This document shows positions 33,206 through 43,310 of a stretch of 64,000 bases of DNA, one piece after another. The translations under genes were made by a program, and so were the position numbers. The first letter of the stretch is position 1, and each line of letters starts with the position of its first letter. Source of the DNA: Heterocephalus glaber. Lineage: Eukaryota; Chordata; Mammalia; Rodentia; Bathyergidae. The notes under the pieces are model-generated. The model was not told the DNA's origin, ran no database searches, and was given only the letters and a program-made list of their open reading frames with translations. Location: contig NW_004624801.1 in NCBI RefSeq assembly GCF_000247695.1, positions 6,966,046 to 7,030,045 of the forward strand. The letters are read 5' to 3'.

Positions 33206-33610
33206 ACCTGCTATATGCCAGCTACAATAGCAAGAACTCCTGGGGATAGTGGTGAACAAGCAGTTCCCTTCTTTCTCGGAGCTTCTGTTTTAGGTGAAGC
33301 AGACAGAAAACCCATCCATCCATCTATCCATCCATCCATCCATCCATCCATTCATCCATCTGTCAAAAAAAAAAATCAAACAGCACTGAGTGCTGTGCAA
33401 AGAATTAGGATACGGTGGTTTGCTAGGAACTGGCTGATGGCTGTTCAGATTGAGTGGTGAGAGGTCACAGAGAAGGTGACCGAAGACAGGAAGGAGCCAG
33501 CCATACAAAGATCTTGGAGGAGCAAGCCTGCAGGTTCCAGAAACAGCAAGAAGGCCAGAGTGGCTGGAGCAGGGTAGGGGAGAGGGAGGGAGTACAGGTC
33601 AAAATGGAGT
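33206..33610 (+). repeat. L2 3'-end relic, sense, with an ATCC repeat inside
   Basis: L2 words in order: GGGGATAGTGGTGAACAAGC, GAGCTTCTGTTTTAGG, GATCTTGGAGGAGCAAGCC, CAAGAAGGCCAGAGTGGC. An (ATCC)n run interrupts it. Confidence 0.7.
33311..33362 (+). repeat. (ATCC)n microsatellite
   Basis: About 50 bases of CATC/ATCC tetranucleotides with two substitutions, followed by a short A-run. Confidence 0.95.
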
Positions 33611-33619
33611 CCGGGTCAA

Positions 33620-33735
33620 GATTAAGGACCCGCTCTCTTAACCTCAGTCATTTCATCTGCAAAAGGAGGACGTATTACCCCCAAAAGTCGCAAGTGCCCA
33701 GCGCAGTGTCCATAAGCCTTCAGTGGGTGATGGGC
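33620..33735 (+). repeat. MIR relic, sense
   Basis: AACCTCAGTCATTTCATCTG, then GTATTACCCCC and GCCCAGCGCAGTGTCC match the MIR 3' half. It lies directly after the L2 relic. Confidence 0.6.
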
Positions 33736-33739
33736 CTAT

Positions 33740-36700
33740 TGTGCTTACCACATTTTAACTCCCTGGAATAGTGGGACTGTCCTTGCTGTGTTTTGCAAAT
33801 TTGCATTCATCATTTGGATTTTGCTCCTTTTTTTTCTCTCTTTTTTTTTTGTTGATTTTGCTTCTTACATTTAAAACAGCTTGAGAATGTCAGATTGATT
33901 TACACCACGAAGTTCATAAGAGCCTGACAACCACAAGGTCAATGTCATGAAAAATACGGCTGGCCATCAGGCTGGGACATTTACTGTGGTCCAGGGCACG
34001 TATGTCCCCAGAGAAACATCTGCTTGGGGAACTGAGTCAATAGCAGAATGGCCAGAGGCGGGGTGTGTGGCCCTGAATGCTAGTGAGTTTCAAGGGTCCC
34101 TCAGGACTCCCGGGAGCCTTCCCTCCACAGCCACTGTGAGGGTCCCGGGGATGGGGGAGCTCACAGTGATGGGAACAGGACAGTTTTCTCCTTGTTCTCA
34201 AAGCCCTGCTCCCCACTCCCTGCCCGGACTAGACCAGAGCTTCTCCGCTGGGCCCCTATGGGCCCGGGTGGCCTGGAGAATGCTGGTCACAGGAAGGAGA
34301 AGCTGGCTGGCCTGATCCCTGGGTTTCCTGTCAGTGGCCCTCTTGTTCCCTCTGGCTATGTCTTTCCCTGCATCTCACTTTCTGGCCCCTTCAGTTTGGC
34401 TTCTCTGGAGGGAAACAGCCCAACCCATGGGCCGGCTTTGGGAGGTCCTCGTTCTCCGTGTCCTGATGATGCCTGGCTGCGGGTTGGTGGGTGTCCTCCG
34501 GGGGAGAGGTCATCCTGGAGCAGGCTCTCTGGGTGGCTTCTGACTTTGTACCTCTTGCGGTGAGTCACTCTGTGTGACTCCGAGGCCCGAGTGCTGGACC
34601 GACCTGCACAACTCAGTGCGAGACCCAAGTCCTGCATTTTTCTCCTTGGTCACTCCACCGTGGGACATTTCTGGAGGCCGAGGGCTTGGTTAGCTGCGAG
34701 CTGAAGGAGTCATCACTCCGCTCTTTTCTCAGTCCAGTCTCAGACCCCACTGCCTCTTCAGATGATGAGTTCAATTTGAATTTCAGATAAGCAAGAATTC
34801 ATTTTTGTAAGAGTATGTCCCATGAAACCTATTTGTTGATTATCTGAAATGCAAATTAAAGTGAGTGCCCTGTATTTCCGCTGGCACCTCTATGGGGGGC
34901 ACCCAGAGCCCAGCTGCCTACCCGTGAGCCTTTGAGGGAGGGGACTGCAGACCCTGGGTGAGCGCTGATGTCTCATGGTGGGCGTGGCCACCTGGCTGTT
35001 CGAATGCCAGCTGCCAATGCAGGCAGAACAAACATCTGGATGTGCTGATCTCACCATACCCATCTGTGAGCCCGATACCCTCTGAGAGGGGCCTGGCCAC
35101 GTTGGTCACCTCTGAATCCGTGGCTTCTTCATTTGTGTCCGTTGCAAAGTAGGGGTTCCATAAATATTTTCAAGCAACTACATTTTGTAGACGTGAAAAC
35201 CAAGACCCAGAAAGATGAAACACTTCCCATAGTAAGGGCATGTGGCAGCCTTGCCCTCTCTCTCTCCTCCCATAAACACAGGCCTGGGCCCAGGAGGCAG
35301 CAGCACCTTTGGGGGGCTTTCTCCAGCCTCTGGCCCTGTGGTGGACACAGGCCAAGGGCACCTGTGGAACCAGTGTGTGTGGCCTTGTGTAGGTGGGCAG
35401 ACCGTTGGCTTTCACAGGAGATGCTGGTCTGGAAGCCTGCCCTCCACTTCATATATAGTGGGGATGGAGAAGGGTCCAGAACTTGCCTTCCAGGCTGTGG
35501 GTTCTGCTGAGATAGTGTTTGATCTTCTGCAGGACCATGATCAGAAGGCAAAGGATTCCTGCCTCGTGGACGAATAAACTGACTTTTGCAGTTGCTGTAA
35601 TCTGTAGCTACAGGCGTTGGCCCCTTACGGGTGGGAAAGGTCACCTGTGCTGGGGGATGGGGCTCATCTGGAAGGTCTCAGCTGGGCTCACCTCCCCAGC
35701 ACACATTTGTGCAGCAGGGAAGGGGGTAGGGGCACGTTAACTCCTCCTCTGAGTCCTTTGCAGCTGGCTTCGTGATAAGCCTGGAATCCGCTCTTCACGC
35801 CCACCTGCAGCCCTTGACTCTGATCGAGCTGCTTCTGTGAGCAAACAGGGAGAAGGGGCTGGTGACTGTTTGTCCCGGAGCCCCCACCCCAAGCCCAGAG
35901 GAGAAAGGGCAGCCAGGGCAGAGACAGGGCTTCCCCGGCCAGAGGTCCCTGGGAGCCGCCTCCTTTCCTGAGGGTCTGTCGTGAGCTCTAAGAAAGACCT
36001 GGGCATTGATTTTTGTCTGTAGATCGTCTTGTGTCAATATTGAAAATGGATGTTTGTGCACAGCAAGTCCGCACAGTGCCTTCTGGTAGAGGACGGCTGT
36101 CCAGGCCTGGTGCATTGTCAGCACAGGAAGAGAATGTGGGGACAGTGGCAGCGGAGTCACCTCCCACCCGGGATTAAGAAGCTGTGTGGGACCCTGGCGG
36201 GTTTGGAGCATCGGTGCTGGATCACAGGGGCACCTGTGAGGATCTGGAGTGACACTCAGAGGAGACAGACATGGTGCCTGGTCCTCCCAGTCATTAAGAT
36301 GATGACAGTAATACATCAAATCACAAGTCCTTTTAGGTACTCCATGCCTGAGCAACCATTTCAACCTTTTATTTACCAGGTTCTGTCATAAAAATGAGGT
36401 GAAAGAAAACAATAAAAAGGCCTCCACTCCGACTGACTCGACTCTTCAGGATCCCCACATGATGAGCCTGGGGGAAACCCCTTGGGGAGGTATTGGGCTC
36501 CCAGATGCAGGGCAAGTGGGGGGGACGCATGTGCAGAAATGGGGCAGGGGGTCAGGACAGTGCCCCCGTCAGGTCGCTGCGGTGTCCTGGAGGGAGATGC
36601 ACCCCAGGGCCCCTGGGCTCCCTGCTTCTCCCCAATACCAAGGTCAGGAGAGCTTCTTCGCCTGCTTGTGTCGGGCGTCCTCCTTCGGCTTTCTGGGGTG

Positions 36701-37349
36701 CGTTTTCGTTCCGTTTGCGATGCTAGCCGGCCATGGGCCCCCATTATGCTTCCTGCTGTCCTCGGTCCTGGCTCACCGGAAGTGTGTTTTAATATTGTAG
36801 CCTCGACCTAGTAGGTTTTGCTGGTGTTTGTCACCAGCCTAGGGTTCTTGGGCCAGGTGAGTGGACTTGAGGAGGGTGACTCCCGGCAGCCCTTGGTGGG
36901 GAACCCAGGGTGGAGCCCCAAATGCTGTTTTCCTGGAATCGGGGAAACTGCCCGTTTTCCCTTAATGTGCCCTCTCCCCAAGGGCCGGGAAGGATCTGAC
37001 TCCCCTAAATCAGGAGGGAGTGGAGTAAAACTCCTGGGCCCCTTTTGGGGGGCAGCAGTGCTGGGCTGTCGCTTGAAGGACCATGGTTAGAACTCATATT
37101 TTATTAGCGTGCATCAGTCCTGGGAAGCCTAATTATAGGTCCCTGTGTCCGGGGTGGTGTGCGTGGCTAATATTATAATAACAATGTTATAGAATATAAT
37201 TATTCTAATAACATCATATTTGAGTGTTTATTTTGTGCCAGATTTCTCCCTTTCTTGTTAATACCAAGTGCTTCTAATATGCAGCCTCACTTATGTAACA
37301 TTTAAAAATAATTTTTTTAACTGATGTATCAAAGTTGTACTTTTTGGGG
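33740..37349. other. v1 intron 1, no gene seen
   Basis: Unique sequence with a likely antisense MIR at about 35145-35260 (CATAAATATTTTCAAGC, GAAAACCAAGACCCAG) and an AT-rich patch at about 37140-37215. The inverted repeat at 34772-34858 is listed separately. Confidence 0.45.
34772..34858. repeat. Inverted repeat (19-bp arms, 49-nt loop)
   Basis: The left arm at 34772-34790 pairs with the right arm at 34840-34858 at 17 of 19 positions (core ATTTCAGATAA / TTATCTGAAAT). It is probably a relic of a palindromic MITE-type DNA transposon. Confidence 0.65.
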
Positions 37350-37420
37350 GCAGTGCTGGGGATTGAATTCAGGGCCTCGCACATGCCAAGCGCTCACTCT
37401 ACTACTGTGCTGTAGCCCTG
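37350..37420 (-). repeat. ID-type element, antisense
   Basis: AGTGCTGGGGATTGAATTC, ATGCCAAGCGCTCACTCTAC, CTGTAGCCC. Confidence 0.8.
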
Positions 37421-37820
37421 GACTAAAACTGAGGACCATGGTGTGCTATCCTGATGCACGTCTACATTATTGCCTTGTGTAATGTTCAAATCGGGGCAAG
37501 CATATCTATCCTCAAACGTTTATCAGTTCGTTATGTGAGCACGTCCAAAACCCTTTCTCCTAGCTCTTTTCACTTAATCTCAATGACCCTGGAGGAAACA
37601 GCAGCATCTCCACCCCCAGGGGCCCTATGAGGGAGCTGGGATCAGAGTGAGCATCATAGCCCATGTGCTGGGAGCTGTGCATTTGGACCCTGACCTCTGA
37701 TTGCTGACTTTCCTGCCTCCCAAGGCTCTGAGGACTCCCATCATTTGGTCCTAGCTGACTCTAGACAGCAGTTTCATACGGTCTCCTCTAGCTTCCGAAT
37801 TCTTTCTTTTTTCTTCTTAT
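37421..37820. other. v1 intron 1, MIR-like patch
   Basis: A likely antisense MIR at about 37565-37660; the rest is unique. Confidence 0.4.
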
Positions 37821-37925
37821 TTATTGAACTCACCATGTAGCCCAGGCGGGCCTCGAACTCACAGCAATCCTCCTGCCTCAGCCTCCCAAGTTGTGGAATT
37901 ACTGGCGTGGGCCACCACATCTGGC
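37821..37925 (-). repeat. B1-type SINE, antisense, partial
   Basis: ACTCACCATGTAGCCCAGG, CCTGCCTCAGCCTCCCAAG, GGAATTACTGGCGTGGGCC. Confidence 0.88.
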
Positions 37926-39520
37926 CAGAATTTTTTGTTTTCAAATCACATAAAAATAACTCAGTTCTCTACTGGAACGCAGAGTCACTAAATGCCTTGG
38001 ATGCAGGCCCGGGGCTGAGGCCCCGGGTCTTTTCCAGGGATGGCAGGCATGCTGATAGAGTGCTGCGGATCTCAGCTCCTCTCCCATTCTTGTTAGTGGA
38101 GCATGCTTTCCATTTTCTCTGTGCCAGGGGCTGCCTGGCACCAGATGCCCATTTTGGGAAATCAGAATAAATAACCAGTGTAAATAAAATACAAATTCCA
38201 CCCAGAAATCAGAAACACATGTTCTTTTCCTCCTTACTGGTTCTACACCCCACCCGGGTGGAGGCGGCAAAGGGATCAGATGTCCTGGGGGCTTGGCCTG
38301 CATGATCCTCTTTGCTTGCACTCTGGCCTGGAAGCCAGGGGGAGGGGGGGTCCAGCTGGGCCCGGGGAGGACAGGGGAGCCTCTGTCCCTGGCACCCTTG
38401 CAGCGCAAAGGCGCAGTGGAAAGTGACTCAGTGCCCGGGAATGCTTGGGTCTGTCTTCCCTGCCAGGCTGGCCATCCTCACTCTGTGGTTTCTGTACCGG
38501 GGCACCCTGGACATAGGGACAGGGCTGCCTGTCGCTGACGCCACTCAGCCCTGCACAGCTGGACGGCCCAGCAGTTCAGTGATGGCACCGTGTGGGGCGC
38601 GGGACAGAGGGCGGTGACTGTCATTGTCATGGCCTGCAGCGTGTCTCCCGATTGGCCGAAGGGTTCACTGCCGTCGGCAGCACTGAGTTGACCTGGGCTT
38701 GGAGACAGGAGCCCCAGACTTGCTCTTCTGCCCTTAGGAGCAGAGCCTGGCAGCAGGGCCTGCCCCACCCAGCCGCCCCAGCCCTGGACAGCCCTCATGA
38801 GCCGCATTTCAGGTCCCCCTCTTTTGGTTTTAAGCGAGGAGCCATCAGTTCTGGAAGCCAGACCCCGGCCCTTTCCAACCACCTGGGTATATGGCCCTGG
38901 GCAGCCTCTGTCCAGTAGGGCTGGCCCAGAATCCTAGAGTTTCCTGGGCTGGTCTTCATGTCTGAGCAGTGGGCAGGGGTTAAATCAGTCAGTGGGCACC
39001 AGAGGGAGGATGCTGGTGTCCCTTCTGCGTACATGGTCACAGTGCAGCTGGGGTGGGGCTAGGGCCCTGCTGAAGGATCCAGCTGTTGCTGACTCTATTG
39101 GGGAGCCCCTGCCTCCTGGGCTTGGTGGGTGAATGAAGAAGCACTAAGCCCTTCAGCTGGTTCTCCTCAGAGCCCTCCCCCACCCAACCCTGGATGCTCC
39201 CATCTGCCGCTCACAGTATTGCTTTATATCGGGAGTGAGCTCAACTAAAACAGGGGTGCTCCGTGGAATTCCCCTACCTCCAGAAGATGTGTAAGCTTAG
39301 AAGTAACTGGCATTCTGCCTGTACCAGTTCCTTGGTACCCATTCTGCCACTGGTTGCCGAGTCCTTTGCTCAATCCAGTGTCCTGCTGATGTGGAGTTTG
39401 TGTTAGGCCCTGGGGAGCGGGGTAGGAAGACAGGTGTGTGGGACCCACCTTGGCTCTGGAACCTTCAGAAACCAGTGGCTGCACCCACTGCCCACTGGTC
39501 CCAGATTAGGAGTGGGCTTG
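37926..39520. other. v1 intron 1, no gene seen
   Basis: Unique GC-rich sequence; no exon or recognised repeat. Confidence 0.5.
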
Positions 39521-39736
39521 TGGGAGGGATGGGTAGATAGGTGGGTAGGTGGGTGGACAGATGGATGGGTGGGTGCATGGGTGAATGGATGGGTGGTGGA
39601 TGGGTGGATGGATGGATAACTAAGTGGATGGGTGAATGGATGGTGATGGGTGGGTGGATGAATGGTTGGTAGAGAGGTAGGTGGATGAGTGGACAGATGG
39701 TGAAGGGTAGGTGGGTGAGTGGGTGAGTGGGTGGGG
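39521..39736 (+). repeat. TGGA/TGGG minisatellite
   Basis: About 216 bases of degenerate GGTGGA, GGATGG and GGGTGAG units, ending roughly 1 kb before v1 exon 2. The Pro/His/Thr-rich frame on the - strand is repeat-derived, not a protein. Confidence 0.93.
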
Positions 39737-40728
39737 CCTATATGGCTGGATGTTGGGTGGCTCCATGGGTAGATGCGGCAAGACTCTGTGGCATTCTGGG
39801 GAGAAGTCTGCAGCAAGGATGGGTGACAGATGGAGAGACTGCAGGGAGGTATCTGGTTCTAGCCTGGGCCCTCGTCTTGCTGACGGGGTTGGGCATATTC
39901 TTGCTGGGCTACCCTGGAGAATCCTTGAGCTCCCCGAAGGGTGGCTGCATGGCGTTGCCAGGTTGGGACACCCCTGGAGCACTATGGCCTGGCAATAGGA
40001 AGGCGGCTGCAGGTGCTCTTGTTCTGCTCCTCCTGGCAGCAGCCTTTGGGGTTTGCTCAGCTTAGCACCTCGCAAATCTCACCGGGTTGGGACTTGCCTG
40101 CCATAAGCCTCTCCAACTGGCAAGTGCCGCCCAAGGGGTGTGGTGTGTGCAGGAGGCAGCACGTGCAGTGCAGCACGAGGCTGTGCCCACATGGGGCTCT
40201 GTTCTTGTTCTCTCCTGGGGCGGGGAAAGAGCAGCTCAGCCCCACTGCTCCACATCCAGCCTGGCTCTCCCCAGCCCTTGGAGGCAAGGGGCCTGGGACA
40301 GGGCTGCCTGCGGTCGCAGATCCTGGTGTAAGAAAACTGTTCTGGGAGGGACTGGCCTGGGCCTGGCTGAGCTCCAGCCCCTCTTCATCCGAAGACTGTC
40401 ACACCAGTGAGGACGCTTGAGCCCGGCCCAGATCTCGGAGTCTCTCTGTGGGCTCAGTTCCTAGTCACTGTGTGGCCGCAGGCATTGGCTCTCTTATCTT
40501 CGAAGCCAGGTAGTGGTGGTTTGGGTGAGAATCCTGTAAAGGGTTTGGCCCAGTGCCTGCATCCAGGTGAGTGGCTCTCACCACTCCAAGGTACAGGTCT
40601 GCTGGTCTGGAGTTACCTGGTTCTGGAGCCCTGGCAGGTGTAGAAGTGACACACACCTGTGTTGACCGCCCACCAGGTGGGACAGCCTCGGCGGCCTTGT
40701 GTGACCTTTGCCTTTTGTCTGCCTTTAG
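39737..40728. other. v1 intron 1 end, before exon 2
   Basis: Unique sequence, with a MIR-like patch at about 40455-40580. It ends in the pyrimidine tract and TTTAG acceptor of exon 2. Confidence 0.5.
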
Positions 40729-40785
40729 GAGTCACACGGACCGCTAGTGGCCGTCTCCGGAGGCTTGGCGACCCAACGGGCCCAG
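40729..40785 (+). CDS. SEPT9: Septin 9 isoform v1 (i1), exon 2
   Basis: A 57-bp exon between a pyrimidine-rich acceptor ending TTTAG (40724-40728) and a consensus donor CAG|GTGAGT (40783-40791). With the G carried over from exon 1 it reads GVTRTASGRLRRLGDPTGP and ends on a single G. Human and mouse, from memory, have the same stretch with a few changes. Val8 and the Asp-Pro-Thr segment look mouse-like, Gly20 looks human-like, and Ala12 replaces a Ser found in both. The stretch is basic (Arg10, Arg15, Arg17, Arg18). Published work assigns microtubule association specific to isoform 1 to this unique N-terminal region. The exon is phase 1 at both ends, so skipping it would keep the frame and join MKKSYS directly to the common exon. 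That skipping is an inference, with no evidence for it here. No other exon is visible within several kb. Confidence 0.94.
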
Positions 40786-43091
40786 GTGAGTGGATTGGTT
40801 GGCATTGGCCCTTTCCGACTTGAGTCTCCACTTGGCATTTCTGGGTGGGCAGAGCCCCTTGCCCGCTGCCCAGGGAGACACCAACTTTGATAGTTCTGTA
40901 GATAAGTGGCTTCCAGGCCTGTTGACACAGCTCCCCTAGAGACAGCTCCTCTGGGCCGGGGGCCATCCAGCCCTCGGCAGGGGTGAGAGACAGCAGGAGG
41001 TGGAGATGGCAGGGGAGCCCTGTTTCGAGGTGCTGAGGGGATGGTTGTGCCACGGAAGGGTAGCTTTGACTGTGGCTGCTCCGTGCTGAGTCCGTGTCCA
41101 GGGTCTCCACAGCTGGCTCACTGTAGCCTACCTAGCTGGATAGAGAATGCACTGCAGCTGGAGCAAAGGCTTGGCGTGATCCAGGGCTACATTAGTGGCC
41201 CCTGGTGGTGTCACACATTGTTTTTGCTTCTTTTGCGGGTTTGAAATTTTTCCTCAATAACCGGCATTGTGCGGGGAGTGGCCAGACACTGCCCAGTTGA
41301 GCTTTGGGATGCCCAGGAGCAGGAGCTACCTCTCCTGCTTGGAACGTGCTTGCCAACCCCAGGGTCCAGCCCAGGCAGGGCCGAGGGACAACAGGGCACA
41401 GGGTTGGTTGAGAGCTCTCCCTCCTTTGACCCCAGCCCTGCAGATGTGACTGTCACAGGCTCCTCTGTCCTTGGAGCCCACCTTGTCACTTCGTGGCTGT
41501 CCCTTCAGTGACCGACTGAGGGACATGTGTGCATCCTGGTGGCCTCTATTCAGCGAGGGCATTGAGTCACAGAGATGAAGGGATTCGGCTCCATGAGCAA
41601 TGGTGTGCTCCTGTGGATGCATGTGTTGGGGACCAAGTGGGTGCCAGACCCCAGTTTGGATGGAAGAAGACATGGATGTAGAACGGGCAAGGCTGTGCTC
41701 TGTGGGCAGCTGCTCTGGAGGAAAAGACAGAAGTTACAGAAGGACACAGTGGAAATCCACACAAGTAAATGGTGAATCAGGGCTGCCACGAGACCCAGGG
41801 CCCCAGCTCGCCCTCCTCCAGATGTGTCGCTCCCTTGGGGAGCTCTTAGGGGTAAGGGGCAGGACCCAGAACCCCCCAGAGCCGCCCTGCCCTGTGGAAC
41901 AGCTGGTGGAAGCACCCCATCTACCCTGTCTGGGAGGGGACACAGCCCATAGCCACATGTGCCTGTTGCTAATTTATTTATTTTTAATTAATTTCCACTC
42001 AGTATCAGCTTGTGACTAGTGGCTATGAAAATGGAAGGTCCTGGACCACGCTGGGTCCCAGGATTCTGTACCAGAAGTGTTCCCGAGCCTAGTTTCAGGG
42101 CCAAGCCTCGCCTTTGGACCAGTAGGGTGGCTCTGTGCAGGGCGTGGGGCGGGGTGAGGGTCTGTTACTGCATTGGCATAGCATGCGGTGTGCGCTGCTG
42201 AGCGATGCGCAGGCTGTGATGTCCACAGGGGCTCGAGGCCCTTGTGGGCAGAATAAGACTGGCTGTGGGAAGAGGAGGTTGACGCCCTGGCTGGAGGCCC
42301 CTGGGGCTGCTGAGTGATTCAGCACCGTGGCTAAGAGGCACTCCGCCCACTGCAGCCAAGCAGGGCCACTACCACCGGACAGCCTAGCTGCTGCTGTGTC
42401 TGGGGCACTTTTCACCAGAGTGCTTTGGCTTTGAGCTGGTCCGCCTCTCCAGCCCCTCTTCTTGCTGGCCAGCCTCAGTGGAGTGGGCTGGTGGGGCCCC
42501 AGCACTTTGCAGGGGGCAGGCCGCAGGGGCCCGGCACCCTGGGCTGCACGGACAAAGCCTACTTCTGCCTGTTGCTCTCCCGGGCTCAGCCCGGCCCGTT
42601 CTGTGCCGTCAGCACTTGGCAGTGAAGCCATGGCTGGCTTGGACGCCTAAGGCATAATTTGCCGAAGCCCAAAGCTGCAAGCCAGTGATCTGGGTTTCGC
42701 CGGGGGCTGCCTGCTGACACACGCAGCCCTCTCTCCAGGGCCACCCGGCTCTGGCCGAGACACCCTTTCCTCTCTTCTTGGCTCCCAAGCCCTGCCTCTC
42801 TCTGCTGTGATCCAGACAGGGGTCTCTCTTGGGCCCACACCCTGGCCGGTCTGTGCAGGATTCTGCCCCATCTCCTCCCCGGAAGGGCAGTGGGCCACTC
42901 CATACTGCTTCTTCCTGGGTTTCACATCCTTGGAGCTGAGTTTGGGCCTGGCGCAGGAATGGGCATTCGGGCATAAGGCACAGTCACACAATGACACCAT
43001 CAACCCTTTGATGAAGTCACTCACTCTCCATCCTAATTTTTAAAATTATAGAATTGTTAGACATATAAAAACACACAAAGAATAAAACAAC
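40786..43091. other. v1 intron 2, no gene seen
   Basis: Unique GC-rich sequence without exon-like features. A CTCF-like word is listed separately. Confidence 0.5.
41195..41208 (-). promoter_or_regulatory. CTCF-like site (one mismatch)
   Basis: GTGGCCCCTGGTGG fits the reverse CTCF consensus except at its fourth position. Confidence 0.35.
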
Positions 43092-43277
43092 AAGTCGGAT
43101 GTGGTGGCATACACTTGTTATCCCAGTACTTGGTGAAACCGAGGTAGGAGGATCGTAAGTTGGAGCACAGCACAGGCAACTTAGTGACCCATCTCAAAAT
43201 AAAAAATAAAACAAGGGTTGGGGAGGCGGCTCAGTGGGAAGGCACTGGATTCAATCCCCAGTACAAAAGAAAAAAGG
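43092..43277 (+). repeat. B1-ID composite SINE, sense
   Basis: GTCGGATGTGGTGGCATACA head, AAAATAAAAAATAAAAC linker, ID half GGTTGGGGAGGCGGCTCAGT, end CAATCCCCAGTAC. A GA-rich tract follows (43275-43310). Confidence 0.9.
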
Positions 43278-43310
43278 GAGGGCGGGAGAGAGAGAGAGCG
43301 AGGGAGAGAA

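Noticed and set aside
39521..39736. His/Pro/Thr-rich protein on the - strand
   Set aside because: Translation of a tetranucleotide-derived minisatellite.
39521..39736. CRISPR array
   Set aside because: Continuous short tandem repeats without spacers, in a mammalian genome.
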